From assembly GCA_018398815.1 (NCBI GenBank), contig CM031600.1, forward strand, positions 47,466,097 through 47,530,096: a stretch of DNA of 64,000 nucleotides, given 5' to 3'. The translations under genes and the position numbers were made by a program. Source of the stretch: Conus ventricosus (taxonomy: Eukaryota; Mollusca; Gastropoda; Neogastropoda; Conidae). Within the stretch, counting starts at the first letter, position 1; each line of letters begins with the position of its first letter. Positions 26,484 to 38,400 of the stretch are shown piece after piece. The notes beneath the pieces are model-generated. The model was given only the letters and a program-made list of their open reading frames with translations, was not told the origin of the DNA and did not search any database.

Positions 26484-29400
26484 GTGAACAGTGTATTAGC
26501 TTGTGTGCCTGTGTGTGTCTGAGTGAGTGCATGATTGTGTGTTTGAACAATGTATGTGTGTGTGTGAACAGTGAGTGTGTGTGTGTGAACAATGTGTGTG
26601 TGTGTGTGTGTGGTTTGTGAAAGAGGCATATATCTTACAACAATTATCTCAACAGGTGTGAGCAGAGAAGAGGCCCAGGAAGAGGAGTTGTGCAGGGACG
26701 ACGGAGAGGTGTGGTGCTGGATCATCCCTTTGCACAACCAAACATGACCCTGCCAGACATATCAACCTTCACAGAACCTGGCCTCAAGACACCAGTTGAA
26801 GGGAAAGGCCTGTAGATTATAACTGGCTTTTCTAGACAGACAAACTGTGACTGATCACTTCATAACTGAAAATAATCATTATGCTGAGCAGGTCCTAGCA
26901 GTGTCCCACCCTGTCAGCATCTCAGAGGCTGTAGGAAAGCAGTCCCCAGGCAGGAGGTGCAAAGTGTGTTCCAAGCTGGGCAAAAGAAATGAGAGCAGCT
27001 ACCTGTGGGGACAGTGTTCCTCAAAGCCAGCTCCGTTTACAATTGTTTCCAGGTGTACTACACACACACAAAAACACTATTAGATAGTGACAGCTGCCTG
27101 GTTTTGTATGTATTAGTGTGTGTATGTGTATTTCTAGGGTGGTGTGTTAACACCCAGAACACAGAACTTTGAAAAAGGAGACCAAGAAAATACTGTGTGA
27201 AGATCAGATTCTGTGTCAAAGGGAACCAAAATCTGTGTGAAAGTGTGACCAGTTTCCTGATCAGAATCAAAAGTTTGGTGAAATCTTCATACTCTTACGG
27301 ACACATATGGTAAGTACAAGCATTTGTCTTTTTAGTTCACAACAATTTCATTCCAGATACACTGCCAGCAAAAAAATTAAATTCATGTGAAAATGTCATA
27401 ATCTCCTTATATGTACTTTCTTTCAGTAGTTTGGATGCAACAATTTTTTTTTAATTATTACCCTCCACGACCAGTAACCCCTTGGCAAACGTTTACACCT
27501 GAGCATGAAACAGGTGTGACACTCCAAGGGTTAAAGCAATGAAAAAACAACAATTTCCTTCTTATAACAAATGGGAATTTGAGGAGTTATAGGGTTTTTA
27601 ACACAATGAAAAACTCAACAACAATTTACACCCTAAATACCTTCTTTACTTTTCTCTCCATCATTGTCGTCATCACCATCTTCCCCGTCATCATCATCGT
27701 CAGAAATATCAGCCCAATCATCCATGTCTGTAAGCATCTGAAACGGATATCAAGAAATTTCAGTTTTTATGCATATGCTATAACCACTTTTCTTTTTTGA
27801 TTCAATCTTCCATGGTATATACTGAATTACTTCAAGCACATTTCTAAAATCCCCAACTAATCTTACACAAAATCACAATCAGATAAAAGCTAAATTACAC
27901 GCAATTTTATAAACACTACAACAATCTATATGTTTTCCTACAATTATCATTCCTGTATATATCCAGCAGAATAGCTGTAAATGCTCCTGCACATAACTAC
28001 TGAGGACAAATGGGATAAAAGCGATTTAAACCATTATAAAACTGATGGCCCGAAACATATAATGTAACTAGACAGGGTAAGTAATATTACATTTCTTTTT
28101 ATCTCAAAGACACACTGATAGTTCTATTGCAAGGAGAAATATGTCCCATTCTAAAAACTACCAACTTAAAAAAAAAAAAATTCCACAGAATAAAGAGAAC
28201 TGCTTAGGCATAATTGATCTAAGAGTGTTTGAGCTTTGAACTGCAAGTCTCAGATCTATCCCATATGGTCAGCAATGGTGGGGTGGGGGTGGGGGGTGAA
28301 AAAGGGAGAAGAGTGTGTGGAGGCCACACTGTAAAATCAGATCTCTGCCAAAAGTTGGTGGCAGCGTCATGCCACTGTTCCAGCTTTCCTATTTCCTGCA
28401 AATGGCACTGAAATTTTGACAACCGCTTTCAACCCCCCCCCCCCCACCCCCCCCCCACCCCCACACACTCACCTCACGAAGGTGAACAATCTTTGCACAA
28501 AATTTGATGCCAATAGTTTTAATGATGAAATGATGCTGCAGGCCTGGCTCAGGGACTCACACAAACACTAACAGGTACAGATAGTAGTGAGCAACCACCA
28601 TGGCTTAATGCAAATGTTCCATGTGGTTATGTATAAACTATCAACACTTTAGCTCTTTTTTTCTTTTCAAATAAAGAAAATCAAATGAAATTGGTATCAT
28701 CTCCCTTCCATGCTGGTTATCACTCCTGCCGAAATCAATGAAATTTTCATCCAATCAGTTGTGTAAATCAACTTTCAGATTATACATATGTCCTACATAT
28801 TTCCTAGTGATTTATTTTCTGAATACCAAAGATTTTGAACAAACCTTTGATCATTCCAGTCAGTGGGTTAAAGATGGTCTGTTGCTGGAAGATGCCAGCA
28901 TTTCAGAACTGCTGACACCAAACAGGTCAACATGCCAGTCCTTGTGTTTCACAGTAACTACTGGCACAGGGCATGCGATTGGGATTATTATCATCATCGT
29001 GCTCATTATCATCATCAAGAGAACACATAGTACAGGTCTAATCCTCGTTTAAAGATGAAGCCCCAAGCACTTTACAGTTCATGCTCTCCTTCACACTGCC
29101 CACCTGGGTAGAGCTGACCGAAAAGCTGCCCACTGGCTCTACATTCAGTCATTTCCATGTAGTTCAGTGGAATAGCACAAGGTTTCTCATTAATTCTATC
29201 TGTCTTTTTGGAGCATGCTGTGTGTGTATACATGTCATCCACACCAGTAGCCAAACTGGTTTTTTTCTTCTGAAAGGTGGTGATGGGGTTAAAGAGTGTG
29301 CAAGATGTGTTCACACACAGATCCTCAGTTCACAGTCTTACTCGATGAACTTCATTAGAAATGAACTCAGAACCAGTGTTAACCCCATGGGAAAAATTCC

Positions 29401-32400
29401 CCAGAACCGAAATGGACCAGCAGAGATTCAAACCTGCAACCCCAGGATCACCAGGATCAAGAGTCTGGTGCCCACCAACCGTGCTATTCTGGCCTCTTAT
29501 GGATGGATTTGTTTTTCAAACTGTCCACACTTTGACAATAATTACAACCATGAAGTGTAGATCTTCACACTCACAAAGTCTTTGTTTTTCAAAATGTCCA
29601 CACTTTGACAATAATTACAACCATGAAGTGTAGATCTTCACACTCACAAAGTCTTGTTTTTCAAACTGTCCACACTTTGACAATAATTACAACCATGAAG
29701 TGTAGATCTTCACACTCACAAAGTCTTTGTTTTTCAAACTGTCCACACTTTGACAATAATTACAACCATGAAGTGTAGATCTTCACACTCACAAAGTCTT
29801 TGTTTTTCAAACTGTCCACACTTTGACAATAATTACAACCATGAAGTGTAGATCTTCACACTCACAAAGTCTTTGTTTTTCTTTTTGGCTTTGGAAGCTT
29901 TGCTTTGGCTGCCTTCTCCTCTTCATCAAGATCACCATCCCTGTCTTCATTCTTCACTCGCTTCTTCAACATGATGTTGAAGTAGTTCAACGTTTTGTCT
30001 CGTCTGAAACATGATGCACCAGCAAAATCAAATCATAACACAAATATTTGAACAAACAAATAGAAATCTTTAGACAAACAAAAATCAAATGGATGGGTGG
30101 GGATGGGGAGTGGGTGTTGTGGTGGGGGTGGAAGGACACGAGAGAGGAAAACTAGGCAACTATGATTCTTTGATTAAGCCATTAACCCTCTTTTGCATGC
30201 ACTTACCTTAGCTTAGTTACGCTGAAAAACCTTCGGCAAGGTAAGTAACTCCGTAATTTGAACATGGTTACCCAATTAAAAAATTAATTTAAAAGAGAGG
30301 AAAGGAAATAGTCAAATGAAAATAATTTTTAAAAGTCCTACGAATATATATGTTGCTACATCATAAGTTTGAAGAATATCACATGAGCCATTTACTCGGG
30401 GGAAAAAAAAAAAAAATCTTCTTCAGAACTTTCTTCCGAATCATAGGGCCTACCTGAAACATCATCCCAGTCGAAATCTAGGTCACTCTAAGCTTCATAC
30501 CCAGCACTTTCACTAAGTGTTATGCCCTAAATCCTACAAATCACAGTATCTTCATCACTAGATCTCGTTATAGAACGGCAGAAATCAATGTTAGCGATGG
30601 CGAAAAACAGCATTTCGACCACAAAACTTAAAAAATTCGTAACTCGAGAACTACGGCACGTATCGACTCGCGGTTTGTTGCAAACGGAAGTAGATGGCCA
30701 CAGGAAGAAGGAAGTCACGTTCCTCGCGAGACTTCCTTTTCTACGAGAAATATGGCGGCGCCCATTGTTGCCACGTGTTTTAACCGGGCGCTGGCGGGCG
30801 CTCAGCGTTCTGGCTGTGTGACTTCCGGCCGGGCGCTAGCGGGCGCTCTACTGTTAAGAGGGTTAATTAAATTAACAAGTGATATAATTTTTCCTAACCC
30901 TCCAAGATCATAAGAAGCAAGGAAACACACGTGGACACAAGAACAGTGATACTTTATCCTAACACTAAGCATACAAAATCAACATTACTAACGAAAATCA
31001 GCATTTAAGTCAATAGTTGCATGCTCACAACAATCTGCATTCACCTGTAAATCATACTCCCTAACACTTGTATATAGTTGCATGCTCACAACAATCTGCA
31101 TTCACCTGTAAATCATACTCCCTAACACTTGCAATATAGTTGCATGCTCACAACAACCTGCATTCACCTGTAAATCATACTCCCTAACACTTGTTTTGCT
31201 GAGTCACGTCATCTGCCCCCCACCCTCTCCATCCCCTCCTGTCATTTCCAAACATTTTTTACATAAAAAGAGACAAAAAACATCTCATCTATTTCCATTA
31301 ATACCAGAAAAAAAAGAATGTTTTCATTCTAAACATGATATGCTCAAAACAATCGACATTCATTACACTATTCCTGTACACATGCATACAATTTACCAGG
31401 AAGGATAAATAGAACATTCATAATAAATGCACAGCAAGTTTTCCTCTTCTGCTGAGTAGTTTCCTCTTTTCGCGTCCGTTTCCCTTTTCGTTTGTGCGAA
31501 CAATGCGATTTGTCATGATGTGAGAAGCTGAGGAAGGAGTAGGGAGATTTAGCCCCCTTTGAGGCTTCTGTCCAGTGCCTTTTGGCTGTTCACGAATTCC
31601 CCTTCCGGCAGTCCTCCCGGAGTTGTGTGGGACTGATCTCTACTTCCCCTCGTGTCTTCTGCTCCACCTATCTTTCAGTCGGATCTCATCTGACACTTAG
31701 GTAACCACCTGTGTTTTGGAGACCTCCAAAATGTCCTTTTGACAGTCACCATTTAGATCAGTTCCTTACACAGAGACTCATCCAAGGTGGCAATTCTTTC
31801 TGTTATGTCTCTTTGCTCCAGGAAGATGCCTTTAAGGAGGTCACTCTTCCATGTCCATCAAATTTTGTAAGCATTCTTTTCCTTGACTCCAAGGAATTGG
31901 AAGTAAGGCCAGTAAAAGGCCTCAGCAGCTGAGGTTATTGTTCAGGGATTGGGCCGTCAGCCTGCACTGGTCTGATGCATGTCTCTTTCCCCTCTTACAT
32001 ACAGTGGCATGTGGATGACTCTAGGGGCAACAGATCTCTTGAGTGTCCTCTCTCCTTGGTTTGGATGATACAATCAGCTGGTGTTCTGCTTTTTCGCAAG
32101 GTCTGGGGTCTTCTCACAAGGACTTTTGGGTCACCAGACGGAGCTGCTGCCAGCCCGCTGTTTTGTGTCTTAATGCTGATCTGGCAGATTTTGCTGTGCA
32201 TGCCCTGGCAGTATTTTGGGAAGGAGGTTCATGTATATACCTTGACCTTCCCTTAAGAAAGTCTTATTGCCGTGGTCCTAATGTGAAGAAGGTACCGGCT
32301 TCTGTCACTTAAAACCCAATCTGATCAATATGGAGATAAACTTTACAGAAATATTACAATACCTGCAGATGAAAGAAAAAACAAATTACAAGGCAATCTG

Positions 32401-35400
32401 CAGATGGTGGACAGGATCCCTTCTCACAGTTCTTGCTGATGTGGATGCATTCACTACCATGTTAACCAACAGTTCTTACCTGCTGAATTCTTCCTCGGCC
32501 TCGTCAGAGTTGAGGTACTTGTAGCGAATCATGGGAGTGAAGTTGTACCACTCTTCCACAGGAAATGCCTCAAAAGCCCCATCAGCACACTGGGTGAAGA
32601 TGAAGTACGACGTGTTCTCTGTGATCGTTCCCTCGCGGACCCCACGATACCTGCCCACACCAACCAGGTTTACTTTATCTTACTGTTTTCCGTTATAATC
32701 AATCATCATCAAGAGAACACATAGTACAGGTCTAATCCTCGGTTTAAAAAATGAACCCCCAAAGCACTTTAACAGTTCATGCTCTCCTTCACACTGCCCA
32801 CCGGGGTAGAGCTGACCAAAAAAGCTGCCCACTGGCTCTACATTCAGTCATTTCCATGTAGTTCAGTGGAAGCCCCAAGGTTTTCTCATTAATTATCTGT
32901 CTTTTTGGAGCATGCTGTGTGTGTATACATGTCATCCACACCATAGCCAAACTGGTTTTTTTCTGAAAGGTGGTGATGGGTTAAAGAGTGTGAAAGATGT
33001 GTCACACACAGATCCTCAGTTCACAGTCTTACTCGATGAACTTCATTAGAAATGAACTCAAACCAGTGTTAACCCCATGGGAAAAATTCCCCCAGAACCG
33101 AAATGGACCAGCAGAGATTCAAACCTGCAACCCCAGGATCACCGGGATCAAGAGTCGGTGCCCTACCAACCGTGCTAATTCGGGCCTCTTATGGATGGAT
33201 TTGTTTTTCAAACTGTCCACACTTTGACAATAATTACAACCATGAAGTGTAGATTTTCAACACTCACAAAGTCTTTGTTTTTAAAAATTGTCCACACTTT
33301 GACAATAATTACAACCATGAAGTGTAGATCTTCACACTCACAAAGTTTTTGTTTTTCAAACTGCCCCACACTTTGACAATAATTACAACCATAAGTGTAG
33401 ATCTTCACACTCACAAAGTCTTTGTTTTCAAACTGTCCACACTTTGACAATAATTACAACCATGAAGTGTAGATCTTCACACTCACAAAGTCTTTGTTTT
33501 TAAAACGGTCCCACTTTGACAATAATACAACCATGAAGTGTAGATCTTCACACCACAAAGTCTTTGTTTTTCTTTTTGGTTTTTGGAAGCTTTGCTTTGG
33601 CTGCCTTCTCCTCTTCATCAAGATCACCATCCCTGTCTTCATTCTTCACTCGCTTCTTCAACATGATGTTGAAGTAGTTCAACGTTTGCCCTTCGTCTGA
33701 AACATGATGCACCAAAAAAATAAAATTCTAAACACAAATATTTGAACAAACAAATAGAAATCTTTAGACAAACAAAAATCAAATGGATGGGTGGGGATGG
33801 GGTGGGTGTTGTGGTGGGGTGGAAGGACACGAGAGAGGAAAACTAGGCAACCTATGTTTTCTTTGATTAAGCCATTAACCCTCTTTGCATGCACTTACCT
33901 TAGCTTAGTTACCTAAAAAAAACCTTCGGCAAGGTAAGTAACTCCGTAATTTGAACATGGTTACCCAATTAAAAAATTAATTTAAAAGAGAGGAAAGGAA
34001 ATAGTCAAATGAAAATATTTTTAAAAGTCCTACGAAATATATATGTTGCACATCATAAGTTTGAAGAATATCACATGAGCCATTTACTCGGGGGAAAAAA
34101 AAAAAAAATCTTCTTCAGAACTTTCTTCCGAATCATAGGGCCCTACCTGAAACATCATCCCAGCGAAATCTAGGCCCACTCTAAGCTTCATTACCCAGCA
34201 CTTTCACTAAGTGTTTATGCCCTAAATCCTACAAATCACAGTATTTTCAATCACTAGATCTCGTTATAGAACGCAGAAATAAATGTTAAGCGATGGCGAA
34301 AAACAGCATTTCGACCACAAAACTTAAAAAATTCGTAACTCGAGAACTACGGCACGTATCGACTCGCGGGTTTGTTGAAAAACGGAATAATTTGGCCACA
34401 GGAAAAAGGGAAGTCACGTTCCTCGCGAGATTTCCCTTTTCTAGGGAGAAATATGGCGGCGCCCATTGTTGCCACTTTTTTAACCGGGCGCTGGCGGGCG
34501 CTCAGCGTTCTGGCTGTGTGCTTCCGGCCGGGCGGCTAGCGGGCGCTCTAACTGTTAAGAGGGTTAATTAAATTAACAAGTGATATAATTTTTCCTAACC
34601 CTCCAAGATCATAAGAAGCAAGGAAACACACGGGACACAAGAACAGTGATACTTTATCCAACACTAAGCATACAAAATCAACATTACTAACGAAAATCCC
34701 CATTTAAGTCAATAGTTGCATGCTCAAAAACAATCTGCATTCACCTGTAAATCATACCCCAACACTTGTATATAGTTGGGATGCTCACAACAATCTGCAT
34801 TCACCTGTAAATCATACTCCCAACACTTGCATATAGTTGCATGCTCACAACAACCTGCCCTTTACCTGTAAAAAACATACTCCCAACACTTGTTTGCTGA
34901 GTCACGTCAATCTGCCCCCCCCCCCTCTTTCCCTCCCCTCCTGTCATTTCCAAACATTTTTTTACATAAAAAGAGACAAAAAACATCTCATCTATTTCCA
35001 TTAATACCCGAAAAAAAGAATGTTTTCATTCTAAACATGATATGCTCAAAAACTCGACATTCATTACACTATTCCTGTACACAGCATACAATTTACCAGG
35101 AAGGATAAATAGAACATTCATAATAAATGCACAGCAAGTTTTTCCTCTTCTGCTGAGTAGTTTCCTCTTTTCGCGTCCGTTTCCCTTTTCGTTTGTGCGA
35201 ACAATGCGATTGTCATGATGTGAGAAGCTGAGGGAAGGAGTAGGGAGATTAGCCCCCTTTGAGGCTTCTGTCCAGTCCTTTTGGCTGTTCACGAATTCCC
35301 CTTCCGGGAGTCCTCCCGGAGTTGTGTGGGACTGAACTCTACTTCCCCTCGTGTCTTCTGCTCCACCTATCTTTTAGTCGGAAACTCATCTGACACTTAG

Positions 35401-38400
35401 GTAACCACCTGTGTTTTTGGGGACCTCCAAAATGTCCTTTTGACAGTCACCATTTAGATCAGTTCCTTACACAGAGACTCATCCAAGGGCAATTCTTTCT
35501 GTTATGTCTCTTTTCTCCAGGAGATGCCTTTAAGGGGGTCACTCTTTCCCTGTCCATCAAATTTTTGTAAGCATTCTTTTCCTTGACTCCAAGGAATTGG
35601 AAGTAAGGCCGTAAAAGGCCCCAGCAGCTGAGGTTATTGTTCAGGGGAAATTTGGGGCCCTCAGCCTGCACTGGTCTGATGCATGTCTCTTTCCCCTCTT
35701 ACATACAGTGGCATGTGGGTGACTCTAGGGGGAACAGATCTCTTGAGTGTCCTCTCCTTGGTTTGGGTGATACAATCAGCTGGTGTTTCTGCTTTTTTTG
35801 CAAGGTCTGGGTCTTCTCACAAGGACTTTTGGGTCACCAGACGGAGCCCGCTGCCAGCCCGCTGTTTTGGTGTCTTAATGCTGATCTGGCAGATTTTGCT
35901 GTGCATGCCCTGGCAGTAAATTTTGGGAAGGGGGTTCATGAAAATACCTTGACCTTCCCTAAGAAAGTCTTATTGCCCGTGTCCTAATGTGAAGAAGGTA
36001 CCGGCTTCTGTCACTTAAAACCCAATCTGATCAATATGGAGATAACTTAACAGAAATAATTACAATACCTCAGATTGAAAGAAAAAAAACAAATATACAA
36101 GGCAATCTGCAATGGTGGAACAAGATCCCTTCTCAAGTTCCTTGCTGATGTGGATGCATTATCACTACCGATGTTACCCAACAGTTCCTTACCTGCTGAA
36201 TTCCTTCCTGCGGCCTCGTCAGAGTTGAGGTACTTGTAGCGAATCATGTGAGTGAAGTTGTACCACCAATCCACAGGAAAATGCCTCCAAAAGCCCCCTC
36301 AGCACACAGGGTGAAGATGAAGTACGACGTTTTCTCTGTGATGTTCCCTCCCCCCCCGCGTACGCCCACATACCTGCCCAACACCGACCAAGGTAAATAC
36401 TTTATCCCCACCATTTACTTACTGTTTTCCGTTATACCAATCTGAAAATATGCATGGAAAATTACTCCTGTTTATTGCAAAAGTCATGTATACAACACTT
36501 TTGAAAGACCAGTCCTGTAGAAATGTTAAAAGGAATTGAAAGTAAACACCACCACATAACAAAGCAACAAATTACAAGACAAAACCCAATTTGTTTATAG
36601 ACTTCATTAGGTCTTTCTTCAAGCTAGATTAAACAACGTTCAGGACAATAAAACGAAGAATCAGCCCAATTACTTGACTTCTCAAATTCGGCGTATTTTC
36701 AATCAAACACCCATCTTTAACCTAAATTTCAGATAAAACACATGATAAATGATTGCTCGTTCCTTACGATTTCATTGTCCTGAAGATCTAAGAGGCCGAA
36801 ATGCATAGTGTTTTGTCTTGTAATTTGTTTAGCCCCCCTGATATCTGATGGATTTGCTTTCAATTTCCTTGTTGTAGTTTGTTTTCACTTTCCATCTGCC
36901 ATCAACTCAACTTTGAAGCTAACTTCCTGTGTAAGTTTAAAAATAAACCCAAAGACTGACATGAGGTACCGCCATGTGTCAGCAACATGTTCATATTTAT
37001 CTGCATGTTTCTGAATTGGAGAATCTGATCAGGTGGAAGGTACTTACTAGTGATCTTGCCATACTCATAAATAATTCATGCACAGATACTCATTAAATTA
37101 GGACTATGACTTCCGCTCCCCGACCGAATCGGACGTGCCTAGCGACGCTCCCGCAGACTCGACAGTTTCTCTCCAGCCTTACATTTTTTCAATCCCACCT
37201 GTATGGCCTTTACAATCTATGTGGTGAAATATGACTTTTTGTTTTCTGGCGACAATGTAAAAAAAAAAAAAAAACTAGGAATGCTAAAGGGAGAGACAGC
37301 AGATCTTTTATTTTACCCGGAGCTGGAATAACAAGTGCGCCAAATTGTAAAACGACTTTGTGTCACAATGGAGTGACGCGAGAGGACAGTTGGAAGTGAG
37401 CAGGCGCAACTCATTTAATTATTCAATTATTTATATTATTTATCCTCCACTACTGTTTCTGAATATGAATAACTGATTTTCTGAGGACTAAATAAAGTTA
37501 TCAGAACTTCAAAATGCGCAATGTTAGGAGACTCCACCAGAAATTGACGTCTACTATATTCCTAAATATTTTTTCGACCAAAGGAGGTGAAAAACGAAAA
37601 CCATCTCTCATCGTCTCCGGAAGTGATGTGAGTACAACCACCCAGAACCAAAGCATCAAAACTGCACGTAAGAAACACCAAGCCAGATTTTAGAATGAAC
37701 AGTGTGGAGAAGATGGCGAATGCAAGAAACTTTGTGTTGAATAAAGGCCGCCTTAACAAAAACTCGCCACGAATGGAGGAATGTGAGACTGTTGAGAGAC
37801 GAGATGTGATAGGCGAGGGGAGTCAATGAACCTCGCAGAATTGAAAGTTTGGAGAGCTCCGTTTATGGACCCACCCATAATGACAAAGACAGACTGGAGT
37901 CCTGAAGTTACAAAGGTGTGCGGGGGAGAGAATTCGGAACTGAGAACCAACTGCCCAGATTCCAAGGAGAACCAGCCAACCTGAGGTGTGAAGTGAATTG
38001 ACAAACGAGCAGCACGGTCCTGGCTGTGGAACGTGCGGGTGTACGCACCCAAAAGATCCACCGGTGGACGAGACAGTTTACCAGGACTGGCATCAAGAAA
38101 TGTGTCCGATGTGTTTGCCCATAAGCTAGGAGTTCCTGAGACAACACAGATGTGGAGATAGCCCACCGGTCGGGGAGGGTGCCCACGGGGGGTGGGAGAC
38201 CACGCCCCATCATTCTTCGATTCTTTTCTGCGAAGGAAGAGGGGGAGAAGTCTGACCGCACCGACCGAAAAATGAAAACAAACTGGAATCACTGTGGGGA
38301 GAAGACCTGACACAAGCGAATTATAAACTACTAAAGAAAGCAAGTGCAACATTTCCGCAACCATGGCTGCCTGGTCAACAAACCGAAAAAAATATTGACA

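Larger units (their letters stand above)
29008..32695. repeat. Large duplicated block, copy A
   Basis: The 3.69-kb segment beginning atcatcatcaagagaaca and ending near ccgttata recurs at 32701-36433. It includes the SINE, the 73-bp array, two GTF2F1 exons, the piggyBac-type MITE, the 61-bp repeats and the unclassified 31540-32310 segment, in the same order. Copy A has the intact reading frame of exon 32480-32650 and is the best version. Confidence 0.92.
32701..36433. repeat. Large duplicated block, copy B
   Basis: It repeats 29008-32695 in direct orientation with only a few bases between, with scattered 1-3-base indels and substitutions. After 36433 the sequence continues into the intron shared with the post-gap copy, so B is the copy joined to the rest of the gene's 5' side. 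Read as an assembly or haplotype duplication. Confidence 0.9.

Noticed and set aside
33557..36373. A second, paralogous GTF2F1 gene
   Set aside because: Introns and repeats are copied together with the exons in the same order, and the differences are error-like. This is duplicate assembly, not a paralogue.
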